From Chitinispirillaceae bacterium (GTDB lineage: Bacteria > Fibrobacterota > Chitinivibrionia > Chitinivibrionales > Chitinispirillaceae): a DNA stretch of 64,000 nt. The notes below the pieces were generated by a model. The model saw only the letters and a list, made by a program, of their open reading frames with translations. It searched no databases and had not been told where the DNA came from. The DNA is taken from assembly GCA_016927235.1 (NCBI GenBank), contig JAFGNB010000333.1, forward strand, positions 1 through 64,000. Reading direction: 5' to 3'. Positions 17,064 to 25,655 of this stretch are shown here, piece by piece (position 1 is the stretch's first letter; each line of letters opens with the position of its first letter). The position numbers were made by a program, and so were the translations under genes.

Positions 17064-18101
17064 ATGGCCAAGCAGCTGAAACAGGGATGTACGATTAACG
17101 GGGTGATCGAATTTCTGACGACGGGTTGCCGTGTCTATGCGTTATCTCAAACGGATTCGAACTATCATCTTACCTCCGATGAAAAGTGGGAAAGCGACAG
17201 ACATATGCTCGGACCACACCGGCCGGTCGAGCCACTGAAATCGATACTGTTTCCTCCCCGTCAGGGGGTGGGGAGACTCCTGGAGGATGCACCACACTCA
17301 TCACCCAAACCCGCAGCGGTCATCGGAGTGAAAAACTGCGATCTCGCTTCCCTCAAAATCCACGACTATGTATTTCGCGATACCGAACCCAAAGATCCGT
17401 ATTATATTGATTTGCGCAATAATACATTGATCATTTCATGCGATTGTTCACGTCCATGCGATGTCTGTTTCTGTACCGCGGTCGGCGACCAGCCGTTTCC
17501 GGAATCAGGTTTCGATATCAATATTTCACCGCTTCCCAACAATCAGTATGTTTTGGAATCGGGAAGTGAAAAAGGGAAAAAAGCGCTTGATTCGTGCAGT
17601 GATCTGCTCGAAGAGGCTTCGCAGGATGCAATGAAAGCCCGTGATACCGCGAGAAAGGCTGTATATAAAACAGTTGAGGAACAGGCCGCGGTAAAAGGGC
17701 TGGACGGCAATAAGAATTATCAGAATGCCGTGACCGGTTCGATAGAATCGCATCTGTGGGAGCGTTTCGCGGAGGATTGCGTCGAGTGCGGCGCATGCAA
17801 TTTCGTCTGTTGCACCTGTCACTGTTTTCTGCTTGCCGACGGACGTTCTGCGACCGGAACTTCCGAAAGGGTCAAACAGTGGGATTCCTGCCTCTATAAA
17901 AATTTCGCCCGCGTCGCGGGAGGCGCAAATCCGCGAAAATACCGTGCGGAACGGTTGTATAACCGCTTCGATAAGAAATTCAATTTTTTCAAAAAAGTAT
18001 TGAATATCTATGCGTGCGACGGATGCGGACGGTGTATCGAGGCGTGCACCGGAAAAATTGATATCCGTGATGTTTTAAAAGAGGCGCTCGATGAAGCATA
18101 A
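17064..18101 (+). CDS. Iron-sulfur subunit, sulfhydrogenase beta / AsrA-like
   Basis: 345 residues. The C-terminal part carries two cysteine clusters for [4Fe-4S] centres, CVECGACNFVC (about residues 237-250) and CDGCGRCIEAC (about 315-328). A further set (CDCSRPCDVCFC, about 130) is probably also cluster-binding. The overall layout is that of the beta subunit of archaeal sulfhydrogenase (HydB) and of anaerobic sulfite reductase A. It should carry electrons between the flavin subunit at 18091 and the hydrogenase. It is the first gene of the operon, 75 bases after the predicted initiation site, and overlaps the next gene by 11 bases. Confidence 0.8.
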   Translation: MAKQLKQGCTINGVIEFLTTGCRVYALSQTDSNYHLTSDEKWESDRHMLGPHRPVEPLKSILFPPRQGVGRLLEDAPHSSPKPAAVIGVKNCDLASLKIHDYVFRDTEPKDPYYIDLRNNTLIISCDCSRPCDVCFCTAVGDQPFPESGFDINISPLPNNQYVLESGSEKGKKALDSCSDLLEEASQDAMKARDTARKAVYKTVEEQAAVKGLDGNKNYQNAVTGSIESHLWERFAEDCVECGACNFVCCTCHCFLLADGRSATGTSERVKQWDSCLYKNFARVAGGANPRKYRAERLYNRFDKKFNFFKKVLNIYACDGCGRCIEACTGKIDIRDVLKEALDEA

Positions 18102-18915
18102 TCCTTATGCCGCACTCCCCGCGACAGTGGAAAATATCATTGTCGAAACCTCGAATATCACCACCTTTACGTTCCGTCCCGAGGAACCGATTCCATTCAA
18201 GGCGGGACAATTCGTCGAACTGTCGATACCCGGTTTCGGAGAAGCCCCTTTTACCCCCTCTTCGTCCCCTGCGGTCAACGATGTCATGGATATTACCATA
18301 ATGCGGGTGGGCGCGGTAACCGAGCGGATTCATGCCTTGTCTAAGGGAGATACGGTGGGAATAAGGGGGCCGCTGGGGCAGCCATACCCCCTTGATAAAT
18401 TCAAAGGTAAAGAAATTCTCATCGTGGGCGGCGGCGTCGGACTGGCTCCCCTGCGCGCCCTGTTTTTCGCGCTTGCCGAGGAGATGGATCATTATAAAAA
18501 AATCATCCTCCGGTATGGCGCACGTTCACCGGGAGACATTGTGTATCGCAACGATGTCGCCACCGCATGGGGAAAACCGAAGGTGGACCTGATGTTGAGT
18601 GTGGACAAGGGCGATGAGGGCTGGAAGGGGAATATCGGGGTGGTCACGACGATCCTTGAAAAAAACAAGCTTTCGATAAACATCCAGAACAGCGTGGCCG
18701 TAGTCTGCGGTCCGCCCATTATGATGAAATTCGCAACGATAAAGCTGCTCGAACGGGGATATGCTCCTGAAAATATCTATCTTTCCATGGAAAAAAACAT
18801 GAGCTGCGGCATCGGAAAATGCGGGCATTGCCGAATCGGTCCCTATTACGCCTGCAAGGACGGGCCGGTATTTACCTATGACCGGATCAAAGACGAACCC
18901 CGCATCTGGGATTGA
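18091..18915 (+). CDS. FAD/NAD(P)-binding subunit, sulfhydrogenase gamma / AsrB-like
   Basis: 274 residues of the ferredoxin-NADP reductase family. The N-terminal FAD domain has KAGQFVELSIPG. The NAD(P) domain starts at EILIVGGGVGLAPLRAL (about residues 109-125). The C-terminus carries the [2Fe-2S] motif CGIGKCGHC...C (about 240-260). This is the gamma subunit of sulfhydrogenase or anaerobic sulfite reductase. It would oxidise NAD(P)H and pass electrons to the beta subunit at 17064. The pair gives the downstream hydrogenase a nicotinamide entry port. Confidence 0.85.
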   Translation: MKHNPYAALPATVENIIVETSNITTFTFRPEEPIPFKAGQFVELSIPGFGEAPFTPSSSPAVNDVMDITIMRVGAVTERIHALSKGDTVGIRGPLGQPYPLDKFKGKEILIVGGGVGLAPLRALFFALAEEMDHYKKIILRYGARSPGDIVYRNDVATAWGKPKVDLMLSVDKGDEGWKGNIGVVTTILEKNKLSINIQNSVAVVCGPPIMMKFATIKLLERGYAPENIYLSMEKNMSCGIGKCGHCRIGPYYACKDGPVFTYDRIKDEPRIWD

Positions 18916-18921
18916 GCGAAC

Positions 18922-19410
18922 ATGAGCAAACGGTTAGTGATCGATATGTATGTGTGCGATGAGTGCGATGAGTGCACGGTAAAGTGCGATTACCTCTATC
19001 AGCCTGAAATCACCGATCACGGCATGCGTGATCTCCGTGAGCGGGTCGCCTATTTATTGACGTGCCGTCGTTGCGAGGAGCCGAGCTGTGTGGCTGCCTG
19101 CAAATTTGAAGCGCTCGAGCGGGGAAGCGACGGCATTCTGAGGCGTCACAACATGCGGTGCGTGAGTTGCAAATGCTGCAGTCAGGCGTGTCCGTTCGGA
19201 ACGATCTATCCGGAACTTACCCCGTTCTATGCCGTACGGTGTGATTACTGCCTTCAGAAACTCAACGGCGGTGAACCGGCGTGTATTTCGACCTGCGCGA
19301 AAAAGGCCATTTCCTATCGGGAGGTGGATCAGTCTGAAGCGGACAAATTCCATATTGTAAATGAATATCTTGCAGTACGCGCTCCGACATGGAGCAAAAA
19401 GGAAGCGTGA
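18922..19410 (+). CDS. HycB/DmsB-type four-cluster ferredoxin subunit
   Basis: 162 residues with four cysteine groups typical of the 4x[4Fe-4S] electron-transfer subunit family (HycB, HydN, DmsB): CDECDECTVKC, CRRCEEPSCVAAC, CVSCKCCSQAC and CDYCLQKLNGGEPACISTC. It presumably bridges the HydB/HydG-like pair and the membrane hydrogenase. Its TGA overlaps the ATG of the next gene at 19410. Confidence 0.82.
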   Translation: MSKRLVIDMYVCDECDECTVKCDYLYQPEITDHGMRDLRERVAYLLTCRRCEEPSCVAACKFEALERGSDGILRRHNMRCVSCKCCSQACPFGTIYPELTPFYAVRCDYCLQKLNGGEPACISTCAKKAISYREVDQSEADKFHIVNEYLAVRAPTWSKKEA

Positions 19411-20342
19411 TGGTGAGATATCTGGTGCATATAGGCGAAGTGCTCATTTTCCCCGGGCTGTTATTTACCGCGGTGATCGGACTTGTCACATCGTGGATCG
19501 ACCGGAAGGTGACGGCGCGGGTGCAGATGCGTGTCGGCCCGCCTTTTTTACAGCCTTTTTACGATATTGTCAAATACATGATCAAAGAAACCTGCGTTCC
19601 CGCCGGAGCGTCGAAATTCGTTTTCCTCGCAGCTCCTCTTTTCGGGCTTGCGGCGGTTACCGTTGCATCAACCATTCTCTGGCGTCCGATGGTATGGCCT
19701 GAGAAATCTTTTATCGGCGATCTCATCGTGGTACTCTACCTCTTAACGATACCCGCCGTTTCAGTGGTTATCGGCTCCTTCGCCTCGGCGAATCCGATCG
19801 CCTCAATCGGCGGCAGTCGTGAAATGAAACTGATCCTTTCATATGAGCTGCCGTTCATTCTGGCCTGTCTTGTTCCGGTAATAAAAACCGGCTCAATCGA
19901 ATTCGGCAGGATACTGGCCGAACCCATGGCGGCGGCGTCGCCGGCGGGAATTATTGCATTGATCGTTGCGATCGTCTGCATGCAGGCGAAACTGACGCTG
20001 GTGCCGTTCGACATGCCCGAGGCTGAAACGGAATTGACCGGCGGAGCGTATGTCGAGTATTCCGGACCGCCGCTCGGGATATTCAAGTTAACACGAGCGA
20101 TGATGCTTTTTACGATGCCGGTATTTCTGATCACCGTGCTGTGGGGAGGCATCCCGCTGCATGAGGGAGCGGTGCCGGCGGTTCTCGGTGCGGTGAAGTA
20201 TGTCGGGCTCATAGTGATTACGGTGCTTATCCGTAACACCGCCCCGCGTGTCCGCATCGACCAGGCGATGAAATTTTTCTGGGGTCCTGTAACTCTGTTC
20301 GGCGTGATTGCGGTTATAGTGGCTTTTATCGAGGGTTTGTAA
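19410..20342 (+). CDS. NuoH-like membrane subunit of the hydrogenase (MbhM/EchB)
   Basis: 310 residues. The ATG at 19410 is chosen over 19389 because AAGGAAG sits just before it and it overlaps the previous stop by one base. About eight membrane helices are visible. The complex I subunit 1 hallmarks are WIDRKVTARVQMRVGPP (about residues 25-42), REMKLILSYELPF and DMPEAETELTGGAYVEYSG (near 200). This subunit anchors the peripheral arm and links redox chemistry to ion transfer. Its TAA overlaps the next ATG. Confidence 0.88.
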   Translation: MVRYLVHIGEVLIFPGLLFTAVIGLVTSWIDRKVTARVQMRVGPPFLQPFYDIVKYMIKETCVPAGASKFVFLAAPLFGLAAVTVASTILWRPMVWPEKSFIGDLIVVLYLLTIPAVSVVIGSFASANPIASIGGSREMKLILSYELPFILACLVPVIKTGSIEFGRILAEPMAAASPAGIIALIVAIVCMQAKLTLVPFDMPEAETELTGGAYVEYSGPPLGIFKLTRAMMLFTMPVFLITVLWGGIPLHEGAVPAVLGAVKYVGLIVITVLIRNTAPRVRIDQAMKFFWGPVTLFGVIAVIVAFIEGL

Positions 20343-20764
20343 TGAGTTTTACCGTCAATGCACTTACCCGGTCGTTGAACGTTTTCCATTTGAGCGGAAG
20401 CGCCTGTAATAATTGCGATATTGAAATACTTGATGTATTGACACCGCGTTACGATGCGGAACGTTTCGGCATCGTGCTGGTGGGAAGCATACGCCATGCG
20501 GACGTTCTCTTGCTGTCCGGGGCTTTCAACAGGAAATCGGCCGTTAGACTTAAGAGAGTTTATGAAGAGGCGCCGAAGCCGATTGTCGTTGTTGCCGTCG
20601 GCAGCTGCGCATGCACGGGGAATATATTCGCCGGTTCATACAATATTTTTGAACCGGTCTGCAATTATATCCCCATCGACGCGTTCCTGCCGGGATGTCC
20701 TCCCAAACCGGAGGCGATGATTTCCGCAATAGTGAAACTCATTGGGAAACTGAAAGGAAAATAA
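20342..20764 (+). CDS. NuoB-like small [NiFe] hydrogenase subunit (MbhJ/EchC)
   Basis: 140 residues. The four ligands of the proximal [4Fe-4S] cluster are visible: GSACNNCDIE (about residues 20-29), GSCACTGN (about 86-93) and PGCPPKPE (about 118-125). It hands electrons to the Ni-Fe site of the large subunit at 21226. Its length matches group 4 hydrogenases. It begins one base inside the previous stop and ends 4 bases before the GTG of the next gene. Confidence 0.9.
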   Translation: MSFTVNALTRSLNVFHLSGSACNNCDIEILDVLTPRYDAERFGIVLVGSIRHADVLLLSGAFNRKSAVRLKRVYEEAPKPIVVVAVGSCACTGNIFAGSYNIFEPVCNYIPIDAFLPGCPPKPEAMISAIVKLIGKLKGK

Positions 20765-20768
20765 CCAG

Positions 20769-21224
20769 GTGATAGCCGCCCGAGAAGAAATTCTTCCTGC
20801 GCTTCGCGCGAAACTGGGAAACACCATTCAGGAGGTGTTCGAAAAATCGCCGAAACGGATATATCTGCAAGTCAAAGCGGAACATATTCCACAAACCTCG
20901 CGGATACTGTTCAAGGAGCTCGAGGCACGTTTTCAGATCGCAACGGGAATCGATACGCCCGGTGCCTTCGAGATACTTTACCACTGGGCTTTTGATTTAT
21001 GCAATTGCGTGGTAACGATCAAAACGAAACTCGACCGTGAAAAGCCGGAAATCGAATCAATTGCGACTTTCTGCCCGGCGGCCGAATGGATCGAACGGGA
21101 AATGTGGGAACTGCTCGGTATTACCTTCAAAAACCATCCCGACATGAGACACCTGCTGTTGAAAGACGACTGGCCGGAGGGGCGCTATCCGTTGCGGCGG
21201 GATTATAACAAGGATATGACGTAG
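20769..21224 (+). CDS. NuoC-like hydrogenase subunit (MbhK/EchD)
   Basis: 151 residues from a GTG preceded by AAGGAAA. The C-terminal half has the 30-kDa complex I subunit signature: WIEREMWELLGITFKNHPDMRHLLLKDDWPEGRYPLRRDY. It packs against the large subunit in the peripheral arm. The N-terminal half is less conserved, as in Ech and Mbh complexes. Confidence 0.88.
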   Translation: MIAAREEILPALRAKLGNTIQEVFEKSPKRIYLQVKAEHIPQTSRILFKELEARFQIATGIDTPGAFEILYHWAFDLCNCVVTIKTKLDREKPEIESIATFCPAAEWIEREMWELLGITFKNHPDMRHLLLKDDWPEGRYPLRRDYNKDMT

Positions 21225-21225
21225 C

Positions 21226-22452
21226 ATGCCGAAAAAAACAATAGTACCGATCGGTCCCTACCATCCGCTCCAGGAGGAGCCGGAATTTTTCAAGCTTCAT
21301 GTCGAGGGTGAGAAGGTAGTCGATCTTGACATCGAAATCGGCTACAATCACCGCGGCATCGAGAAACTGTCGGAATCGAAATCATTTGAACAAAGCGTGT
21401 TTCTCGTCGAGCGGGTATGCGGTATATGTTCAACCTCCCATCCCATCGCCTGCGTGCAGGCAATTGAAGATGCGGGTGATGTTGAAGTGCCGGAACGTGC
21501 GCTCTATATTCGGTCAATTATCGGAGAGTTTGAACGGATCCATTCTCACATGCTCTGGCTTGGTCTGGCGGGCCACTTTTTAGGGTTCAATACCGTATGG
21601 ATGTGGGTGTGGCGTTATCGGGAGAATGTCCTCGATGTCATGGAGCACATCACCGGAAACCGTAATCACTATGCTATGATGAAACCGGGAGGGGTGCGCC
21701 GCGACATTTTTTCCGACGACATTCCCGGTATCAAAAAAATACTTGACGGCCTTAAAAAAGCATTGGCCCTCTTCAGGGATGCGGTTATCGACGACCCGGT
21801 GATCCATGCGCGGACGAAAGGCGTGGGCGTTCTTACCAGACAACAGATCATCGATTACGGGGCTGTCGGACCTACCGCGCGGGCTTCGGGGGTAACAATC
21901 GATGTAAGGAAAGATCATCCTCATGCTGCTTACGGTTTTGTGGACTGGAAGGTCATTACCGCCGAAAACGGTGATGTGTTCGATAAAACGGTGGTCCGCA
22001 TACTGGAAATGTTCGAATCGATTGCGATTATCGAGCAGTGTCTGGATAAATTGAAAACCGTTCCCGGTCCGGTTGATTCGAATCCGAAAGAGATCAAGCC
22101 GGGAGACGGCATCGGCCACTACGAAGCGCCGCGGGGAGAGGTATTTCACTATATCCGGAGCGACGGCACGAATCGTCCGGTGCGCCATAAAGTCCGTGCA
22201 CCGAGTTTCATGAATGTTGCGACCGACCGTGTTGCCGTTTTAGGACAGAGTATCGCCGATGCGACTATTATTCTTGCTGCAGTGGATCCCTGTTACTGCT
22301 GCACGGAGCGTATGATGGCGATTGATACGGATAAGGGAAAGCCCGCCCTGCATTCGCCCGACCTGCTTCGTTTGTCCCAGGAAAAAACCGCACGGCTCCA
22401 ACGGGAACTCGGTACAGAGGGACCGAAACTTGATTTTGGAGTATTTTCATGA
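21226..22452 (+). CDS. [NiFe] hydrogenase group 4 large catalytic subunit (MbhL/EchE)
   Basis: 408 residues. Both nickel-ligand motifs are intact: ERVCGIC (about residues 60-66) and DPCYCCTERM (about 354-363). This separates a true hydrogenase from complex I-like or Mbx-like relatives that have lost them. About 45 residues follow the second motif, so the precursor should be cut after the Arg of TER|M by the maturation protease at 29071. It reduces protons to H2 or the reverse at the cytoplasmic face. ATGA overlap with the next gene. Confidence 0.92.
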   Translation: MPKKTIVPIGPYHPLQEEPEFFKLHVEGEKVVDLDIEIGYNHRGIEKLSESKSFEQSVFLVERVCGICSTSHPIACVQAIEDAGDVEVPERALYIRSIIGEFERIHSHMLWLGLAGHFLGFNTVWMWVWRYRENVLDVMEHITGNRNHYAMMKPGGVRRDIFSDDIPGIKKILDGLKKALALFRDAVIDDPVIHARTKGVGVLTRQQIIDYGAVGPTARASGVTIDVRKDHPHAAYGFVDWKVITAENGDVFDKTVVRILEMFESIAIIEQCLDKLKTVPGPVDSNPKEIKPGDGIGHYEAPRGEVFHYIRSDGTNRPVRHKVRAPSFMNVATDRVAVLGQSIADATIILAAVDPCYCCTERMMAIDTDKGKPALHSPDLLRLSQEKTARLQRELGTEGPKLDFGVFS

Positions 22453-24329
22453 ACGAATTGATCGCGCAATCAAATATGCTCCTCACCGATCTGTCGGCGC
22501 AGCCCATGGTGCTTCTCATTGCCGTTCCGCTATTTGCGGGCATTGTGTGCAGGTTCCTTCCGTCAAAAGGTGGGGCTGTTGCAGCGGTGATCGCTTTTTT
22601 AACGGGAATTTACGCGTTTCTTATTGCCTGGCCCCTGTTTAATGCAAAGGCTGCAGCTTTTTCACACCATAACTGGCTTGCTCTCCGGCTCGACGGAATC
22701 AACGGTTTTATTCTTCTCGCGACGACCGTCTTCAGCCTTCTCATTCTGATTTATTCTTTCGGCTTCATGAAAGGGAAAGATCGACAAAACCACTATTATG
22801 CCTATATTTTGTGGACCCTCGGCGCATCGTGCGGTGCTTTGCTCGCCTCAGAATTTATTCTTCTGCTTGTTTTCTGGGGTATCCTGGGGGTAACGCTCTA
22901 TCTTCTCACCGGGATTTCCGGTCCTGAAGCTGCGGGGGCTGCGAAGAAGGCCGCCATTGTCATTGGAGGATCCGATAGTATCCTTATTTTAGGGATTGCG
23001 CTTTTATGGGTAATTCGTCATACCACCCGGATGCAGGGAGCGCCGGTGGAGTTCGGCGGACCGCTTTCATATATAGCATTTTTCTGCCTCGCGACTGCAG
23101 CTTTCGCAAAGGCGGGCGCCATGCCCTTTCACTCCTGGGTGCCCGACTGTGGCGAGAAAGCTCCTGCATCGGTCGCGGCTTTTTTGCCAGCGTCCCTTGA
23201 TAAATTACTCGGGATTTACTTTCTGTATCGCACCACGACGCTCTTTACCATGAACAGTGGAGTAACGACCGCCCTTGCTGTCATCGGCGCAGGAACGATC
23301 ATCTTTGCGGTGATGATGGCGCTGGTGCAGCACGATCTTAAGCGGCTGCTCTCCTACCATGCCGTAAGCCAGGTAGGGTACATGGTGCTGGGAATAAGTA
23401 CCGGGACGCCCCTGGGTATTGCCGGAAGTCTTTTCCATATGCTGAACCATGCAATGTACAAATCGTGCCTGTTTCTCTGCGCTGGAGCGATCGAACATCG
23501 GACCGGGACATCGGATCTGGATAAACTGGGCGGTCTTGCGAAGGCCATGCCGGTTACCCTTTTTTCATGCATCATCGCTTCAATGGCGATTTCAGGCATC
23601 CCCCCCCTGAACGGATTCGCTTCGAAATGGATGATTTACCAGGGAATCATTGAAAGCGGCAGGAGTGGGGGAGTGCTCTGGGTCGTCTGGTTGACGGCTG
23701 CCATGGTCGGGTCGGCCCTTACATTGGCCAGCTTCGTTAAACTGCTTCACGCATCGTTTTTCAGACAGCCTTCTCCCGAAGTCGCGGCGGCGAAGCCGCG
23801 GGAAGTCGGACCGGGCATGTGGCTGCCGATGGGTTTTCTTGCATTGCTATGCGTCGCCTTCGGACTGCGTTACCTGAGCCCGCTCAGTCGATTCATTTTT
23901 CCTGCGGTCAATGCGCCGGTTTCTTTTACGGGGAAATGGTTTGTCGGACCGGCGACGGTAATGATCGCGGGCGCATTGTTCGGCGGCTTACTGTTGTATC
24001 TGCTCGGAACCGTGAAAAAACCGCGGGTATGCCGCACGTACATCGGAGGCGAATATCTTGATGAAGTCTATATTTCGGGAAGCGAAAAGAGTACGGCCCG
24101 AGATGTGGAAGTAACGGGCGTTGATTTTTATCAGACAATCAGGGACATGACCCCGTTTAAACAAATCTATACCATGGCGCAGTGGAAGCTTTTCGATCTC
24201 TATGAAGTGGGGACTCACGTTTCATTTTTCATTTCCAAAATATTTCAATTTTTCCATACGGGCGTGTTGCGGCAGTATATTTCCTGGTACGTAATCGGTA
24301 TGATCATTCTATTATGGCTGATGAAATAA
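22449..24329 (+). CDS. NuoL/HyfB-like antiporter subunit of the hydrogenase
   Basis: 626 residues with about 14 membrane helices and a C-terminal extension ending in a further helix (SWYVIGMIILLWLMK). Ion-channel residues are present in AKAGAMPFHSWVPD, LKRLLSYHAVSQVGY and SKWMIYQG. At the position of the helix 5 Glu the sequence reads VFWGILG with Gly144, while the second antiporter-like subunit (25656) keeps Glu. It resembles HyfB or EchA more than MrpD, so this complex has two antiporter-type subunits. Coupled by ATGA to the large subunit gene. Confidence 0.85.
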   Translation: MNELIAQSNMLLTDLSAQPMVLLIAVPLFAGIVCRFLPSKGGAVAAVIAFLTGIYAFLIAWPLFNAKAAAFSHHNWLALRLDGINGFILLATTVFSLLILIYSFGFMKGKDRQNHYYAYILWTLGASCGALLASEFILLLVFWGILGVTLYLLTGISGPEAAGAAKKAAIVIGGSDSILILGIALLWVIRHTTRMQGAPVEFGGPLSYIAFFCLATAAFAKAGAMPFHSWVPDCGEKAPASVAAFLPASLDKLLGIYFLYRTTTLFTMNSGVTTALAVIGAGTIIFAVMMALVQHDLKRLLSYHAVSQVGYMVLGISTGTPLGIAGSLFHMLNHAMYKSCLFLCAGAIEHRTGTSDLDKLGGLAKAMPVTLFSCIIASMAISGIPPLNGFASKWMIYQGIIESGRSGGVLWVVWLTAAMVGSALTLASFVKLLHASFFRQPSPEVAAAKPREVGPGMWLPMGFLALLCVAFGLRYLSPLSRFIFPAVNAPVSFTGKWFVGPATVMIAGALFGGLLLYLLGTVKKPRVCRTYIGGEYLDEVYISGSEKSTARDVEVTGVDFYQTIRDMTPFKQIYTMAQWKLFDLYEVGTHVSFFISKIFQFFHTGVLRQYISWYVIGMIILLWLMK

Positions 24330-24338
24330 GGCGTTGAA

Positions 24339-24881
24339 ATGACGGATATCAATGTTATTCTGATGCTGATGATCGTAGGATCGATCATTGCCGTCGAAAC
24401 AAGGGACATGCTTTCCTGTGTCGTTGTCGTGGGTGTGGTCGGGCTTTTTCAATCGCTCGCATTTCTCGTTCTCAAGGCGCCCGATCTGGCGATCGTGCAA
24501 CTTGTCGTCGAAATATTAAGTCTGGTTATCCTGCTACGGGTTATCATACGAAAAGAGGCTTCCGAACCGCAGCATCATCCCGATTACTTTCCCATGCTTG
24601 TGGGAATAACCCTTTCGTTGCTGGCGCTGCTGTTTGTTCATCCGATCCTTCGGGAACTGCCGCAATTCGGGCAGCCGGTAATGAGAGTGGCAAAAGAATA
24701 TATTGAGAACGGCATGAAAGCAACCGGGGCCACCAATCTGGTGAGTGCCGTTATCCTTGATTTCCGTGCGTATGATACCCTGGGAGAAGCGGTCGTGCTT
24801 TTTACGGCAGTGTGTGGAGCGCTCATCGTATTGAGAAAAACGGGAAGAAAGAAAAAAGGAGAGCCGGAAACGGAAGCATGA
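24339..24881 (+). CDS. MbhD/MbhE-like fused membrane subunit (DUF4040)
   Basis: 180 residues with about five membrane helices. The first half matches the MbhD/MrpA C-terminal segment (KAPDLAIVQLVVEILSLVILLRVI). The second half matches MbhE (SAVILDFRAYDTLGEAVVLFTAVCG). In Pyrococcus these are two proteins and in MrpA they are the C-terminal part of one large subunit. Here they form a single short gene. It belongs to the Na+/H+ antiporter module. Its stop shares ATGA with the next gene at 24878. Confidence 0.82.
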   Translation: MTDINVILMLMIVGSIIAVETRDMLSCVVVVGVVGLFQSLAFLVLKAPDLAIVQLVVEILSLVILLRVIIRKEASEPQHHPDYFPMLVGITLSLLALLFVHPILRELPQFGQPVMRVAKEYIENGMKATGATNLVSAVILDFRAYDTLGEAVVLFTAVCGALIVLRKTGRKKKGEPETEA

Positions 24882-25318
24882 ATAAAGAACCGGGCATGAC
24901 AGTGATCGTTAAAACCGTGACGCGGCTTACCGTGGGAATCATACTCATGTACGGCATTTACATCGTGATGCACGGTCACCTCTCTCCGGGAGGAGGATTC
25001 GCGGGCGGCGTGATCATTGCTCTCTCGTTCGTCCATCTCATGCTCGCTTACGGCAAAGAGGTCGCATTCAAGAAGCTCAGTATGCCGGTCGCATCGGTGC
25101 TTGAAAGCATGGGAGCGATACTATTTATTTCGGTCGCTTTTTTAGGGCTTGTGGGGGGATACTTCTTTTTCCATACCCTGGGAAAGGGTGAACCTTTTTC
25201 GCTTCTCAGCGCGTATATGGTCCTGTTTTCCAACATTGCAATCAGTTTAAAAGTGGGGTGCGGGCTTTTCCTTGTATTGATTACCATTGCTTTGGCGGGA
25301 AAAGAGATTAAAAAATGA
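24878..25318 (+). CDS. MrpB/MnhB-like subunit (MbhF)
   Basis: 146 residues from the ATG at 24878 that overlaps the previous stop; the earlier in-frame start at 24812 lies inside that gene and is not used. Four membrane helices and the family block YIVMHGHLSPGGGFAGGVIIA are clear. It is a structural subunit of the Mrp-type antiporter module. It overlaps the next gene by four bases (ATGA at 25315). Confidence 0.85.
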   Translation: MNKEPGMTVIVKTVTRLTVGIILMYGIYIVMHGHLSPGGGFAGGVIIALSFVHLMLAYGKEVAFKKLSMPVASVLESMGAILFISVAFLGLVGGYFFFHTLGKGEPFSLLSAYMVLFSNIAISLKVGCGLFLVLITIALAGKEIKK

Positions 25319-25650
25319 CTTACTTCCTTTGTATGATCATCTTTGCCATCGGACTTTACGCCGTCGTAGCAAAAAGGAATATGATAAAAATCATCATCGG
25401 TATCATGGTGATGGAGTATGCCCTGAATATGCTGTTCGTGTTGTTCGGTTACCGGCAGGGCGGACGATCGCCGATTTTAGAAAAAGCTCAAACAATCACA
25501 AATATTGTGGATCCGTTACCGCAGGCGCTTATCCTGACGGCCATCGTCATCGGATTGGCGACCACGGCGCTTATGGTTGCTCTGGCGGTAAGGATTTACG
25601 AGAAGTACGGGACATTCGACATTACGAAAATCAGGAAACTGAGAGGATAG
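25315..25650 (+). CDS. MrpC/NuoK-like subunit (MbhG)
   Basis: 111 residues, three membrane helices, with the NuoK/MnhC pattern NMIKIIIGIMVMEYALNMLFV and DPLPQALILTAIVIGLATTAL. It forms part of the ion pathway between the antiporter subunits. It is followed after 5 bases by the MrpD-like gene, which begins at GTG 25656. Confidence 0.87.
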   Translation: MTYFLCMIIFAIGLYAVVAKRNMIKIIIGIMVMEYALNMLFVLFGYRQGGRSPILEKAQTITNIVDPLPQALILTAIVIGLATTALMVALAVRIYEKYGTFDITKIRKLRG

Positions 25651-25655
25651 CGGTT

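Noticed and set aside
25287-25655. N-terminal extension of the MrpD-like frame
   Set aside because: It overlaps the MrpC-like gene entirely in another frame and has no family similarity; the GTG at 25656 has a ribosome site.
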